Part shown: positions 61,871 to 64,000 of the stretch, in pieces
How positions within the stretch are numbered: the stretch's first letter is position 1
Layout: every line of letters begins with the position of its first letter
From: Pegea sp. RAD2-039
Lineage: Eukaryota; Chordata; Thaliacea; Salpida; Salpidae
Reading direction: 5' to 3'
Length of the DNA stretch: 64,000 nt
Assembly: GCA_034620365.1 (NCBI GenBank)
Contig: JAQGEQ010000345.1
Coordinates: forward strand, 620,001-684,000
Notes under the pieces: generated by a model
Databases searched by the model: none
What the model saw: only the letters and a program-made list of their open reading frames with translations
What the model was told of the DNA's origin: nothing
Program-made: the position numbers and the translations under genes

Positions 61871-64000
61871 TTCAAATGGACCATGTGTTGTGGACCTTCG
61901 TGACCAGGTTCGAGGAGATTTTATCTTATGACGTCATCACTACTTCCGGCTTTGATGAAGAAGATAGTTGTTGATTAACAGCAGATCTTCTTCAAGAAGA
62001 TGATCAGCATCCATTAACTTGTCACTTGTACAAAAGAGTCTTGAACGAGAAAGATCGCGTCTGTGTGGTTGCTAGGAAACCAAAATCTACAAATTCATCT
62101 GATTAGATCTTCATCGGAATTCCTTCCTCATGAGATCACATCATTGATGTCACCGAACACCTGCGGCTTCTATGCCCCTTCTTTTCTTCTTGTTTATTTT
62201 CTGTTTCGACTTGTTTGCCGCCACCTTTGACCCCTTCTTCTTCGTCTACATCTTTCACTTCTTCAACTTACAAAGGTTGAAACAGTTGACAAACTCTAAT
62301 CACTAAATTCCCACTAAATGACGTCAATAGCGCTCTATCCGATGACATCATAAGAATCGTGACTCCTTCCACCTTTCTTCAGTCACGCTTCATTGCACAC
62401 AGCAAGCCGCGTGCAAGGCGGGAGGGGCGATGAAGGTTACACTTTCACAAAATCCAAATTTGTCCACTCCCGTCTCTCTCCTCTCTGACACTCAACTGGG
62501 TCTTCCCCGTTGTATACTAATGTGTGTGTTCCATTTGATGGTTTCCGGTTGTATCAAAAAGCGCGCTACACGGAAACGCTGCCGCCTCTCATCAGCATCG
62601 GTGGCTTCGAGCAGTTTCACGTTGTCATAGTAATCACTTAGCAACTGTAGTCAGGTGCTACTTTCATGATTGCAGCATCCTTGTCGGATCTTCAATCAGC
62701 TCTCTTGCTGCTTTTGCGGTGATGACGTCATCGTTGTTATCATACATACCGACTCATCAAACCAAATAAGGAGCTAACGCGATTACTTCGAGATCCTTGT
62801 GAAAATTTGCGATTTGGTTTCAAGAACAGATTAACAAATTGAACTTTTGTCCTCATTCACCTATAACGTCATAACATCGAATCAGCCAGTGCTCGTCGCC
62901 ATGGTTACCGACATCTCGATGACGTCAAAACTTCGCGACAATCTATTTTAGTTGAAGCTAAATTTAAATGAGTCGAATTAATCGAAGTATTCGAAATCAA
63001 TGATTCGATGATGACGTCATCAACCTACTTTTGATGTTATACATTGTTCAAACTCACGTCACTATGACAACCGGTTCCACATCACTGACTTCTCAAGTTT
63101 TCTGAAGACTCGTGATTCTCTTATTTGCTCCCACTGTGTCTGTAAAATGATCGTAAAACGGAAGTTGTTGTTTAGACAGTAACCTCATCATCAAGTACAC
63201 TCTTTGTTCTCTAAAAAACTCGTAACATATTTTAGTGTTTCACAAAACAATTTAAAAAATTGCAAATATTCTTTGTAGGAAAGCAAATTGCATCACTTCA
63301 TCTGCTACAATCGCTTCTTTTTAATTGATCTTCCTCATCAAGACCACCCGCTCTTTTATCTTCCGGTAAATTTCGGTTTCCTTCATCTTCATTAAAACTT
63401 AATTAGGTGTTCAGTGAAGCGTGAAGTTTTCCCGCCATTCGTCAGATTTGGGCTAATTGTCAAAATTATCATTTGATCAGAGGTAGCAGCATCGCGGTCT
63501 TTCGCGCTTTCACCGCTAACATCGATAAACGATCGAATGAACTTTGACAGATTTTTCCAGCTTGGTAACTACCAGTTGCTATGACAACATTCTGAGTTTG
63601 AAAATGAAATTGATGCACGCGTCCTTTTTAGCTTTCTGATTGAGCCGTTTGCGCAGAAAATTTTACAAAACTTGAATTTTTTTTTCCCTTTGTTGTTTAT
63701 CGAATTCTAACTTAGATTGAATTAATGAAAACAGTTGCAAGCGTGGGAAATTCCCTCCTACTAATTTATTCGTTCCGCATGAATAGACACGCGTATGTGA
63801 GACGTCGCGAGAGAACAAACGCTTTACCGCCAACATCGTTCTTTTCAAAGAGCTCTTCCAAAACAAGGTTCAAACTCCATTCACTTCAACTGATGCCGCT
63901 AGTCTCACTTCCGGGATTTCCCCTGTCTTGAAACCGACTTTGACAAACCAGACAAAATCACTTGATCGCGGAAACAAAGCGATTGCCGAAGTGATGACGT
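61871..64000. other. Gene-poor right end with dispersed palindromes
   Basis: Less AT-rich than the desert. Contains TGACGTCA near 61,929, 62,319, 62,724, 62,920 and 63,011, and GTCGCCATGGTTACC (62,895-62,909). The composition suggests proximity to a gene or its regulatory region beyond the window, but no exon could be supported. Confidence 0.45.

Overview
The window is animal nuclear DNA. It is AT-rich, its genes have many short GT-AG introns (mostly about 50-70 nt), and it carries AATAAA signals, CR1/L2-type non-LTR retrotransposon remnants and two clearly animal genes, MSH2 and a PIM-family kinase. Two palindromes, TGACGTCA and GTTGCCATGGCAAC, are strikingly common in the gene-bearing parts. 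My best guess is an invertebrate chordate such as an ascidian, but this rests on general impression and not on a diagnostic sequence. No tRNA, rRNA or CRISPR array was recognised.

Layout. (1) 1-16.2 kb: a tandem array of three 5.3-5.7 kb units. Each unit holds, on the minus strand, a multi-exon gene that I do not recognise ('gene X': tiny exons, nearly all in phase 0, disabled differently in each copy). On the plus strand it holds the 5' part of MSH2. In units 1 and 2 the MSH2 part is a truncated copy (exons 1-3 with a shared 134-bp deletion) joined to a minus-strand fragment of a Rheb/Ras-like GTPase. In unit 3 it runs on into the full gene. (2) 16,232-19,916: complete MSH2 in 15 exons, with a one-base frame break or an extremely short intron in exon 5. 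(3) 20.58-23.64 kb: two broken non-LTR retrotransposon pieces abutting in opposite orientation. (4) 23.6-41.6 kb: a long AT-rich stretch in which I can support no gene. (5) 43.9-47.1 kb: a PIM-type serine/threonine kinase in 7 coding exons, with a candidate promoter about 1 kb upstream. (6) 47.5-48.0 kb: a predicted two-exon 3' gene end on the minus strand, convergent with PIM. (7) 48-64 kb: non-coding as far as I can see, with scattered palindromes, two perfect DR1 nuclear-receptor-type sites and a degenerate ~30-bp minisatellite.

MSH2 and gene X are divergently arranged around about 1.25 kb of shared upstream sequence, and this whole divergent module was amplified. The most unusual points are the array of decaying gene X copies with truncated MSH2 5' ends, and the dense seeding of one 8-bp palindrome through both exons and introns of MSH2. 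I found no evidence of a novel enzymatic or defence system.
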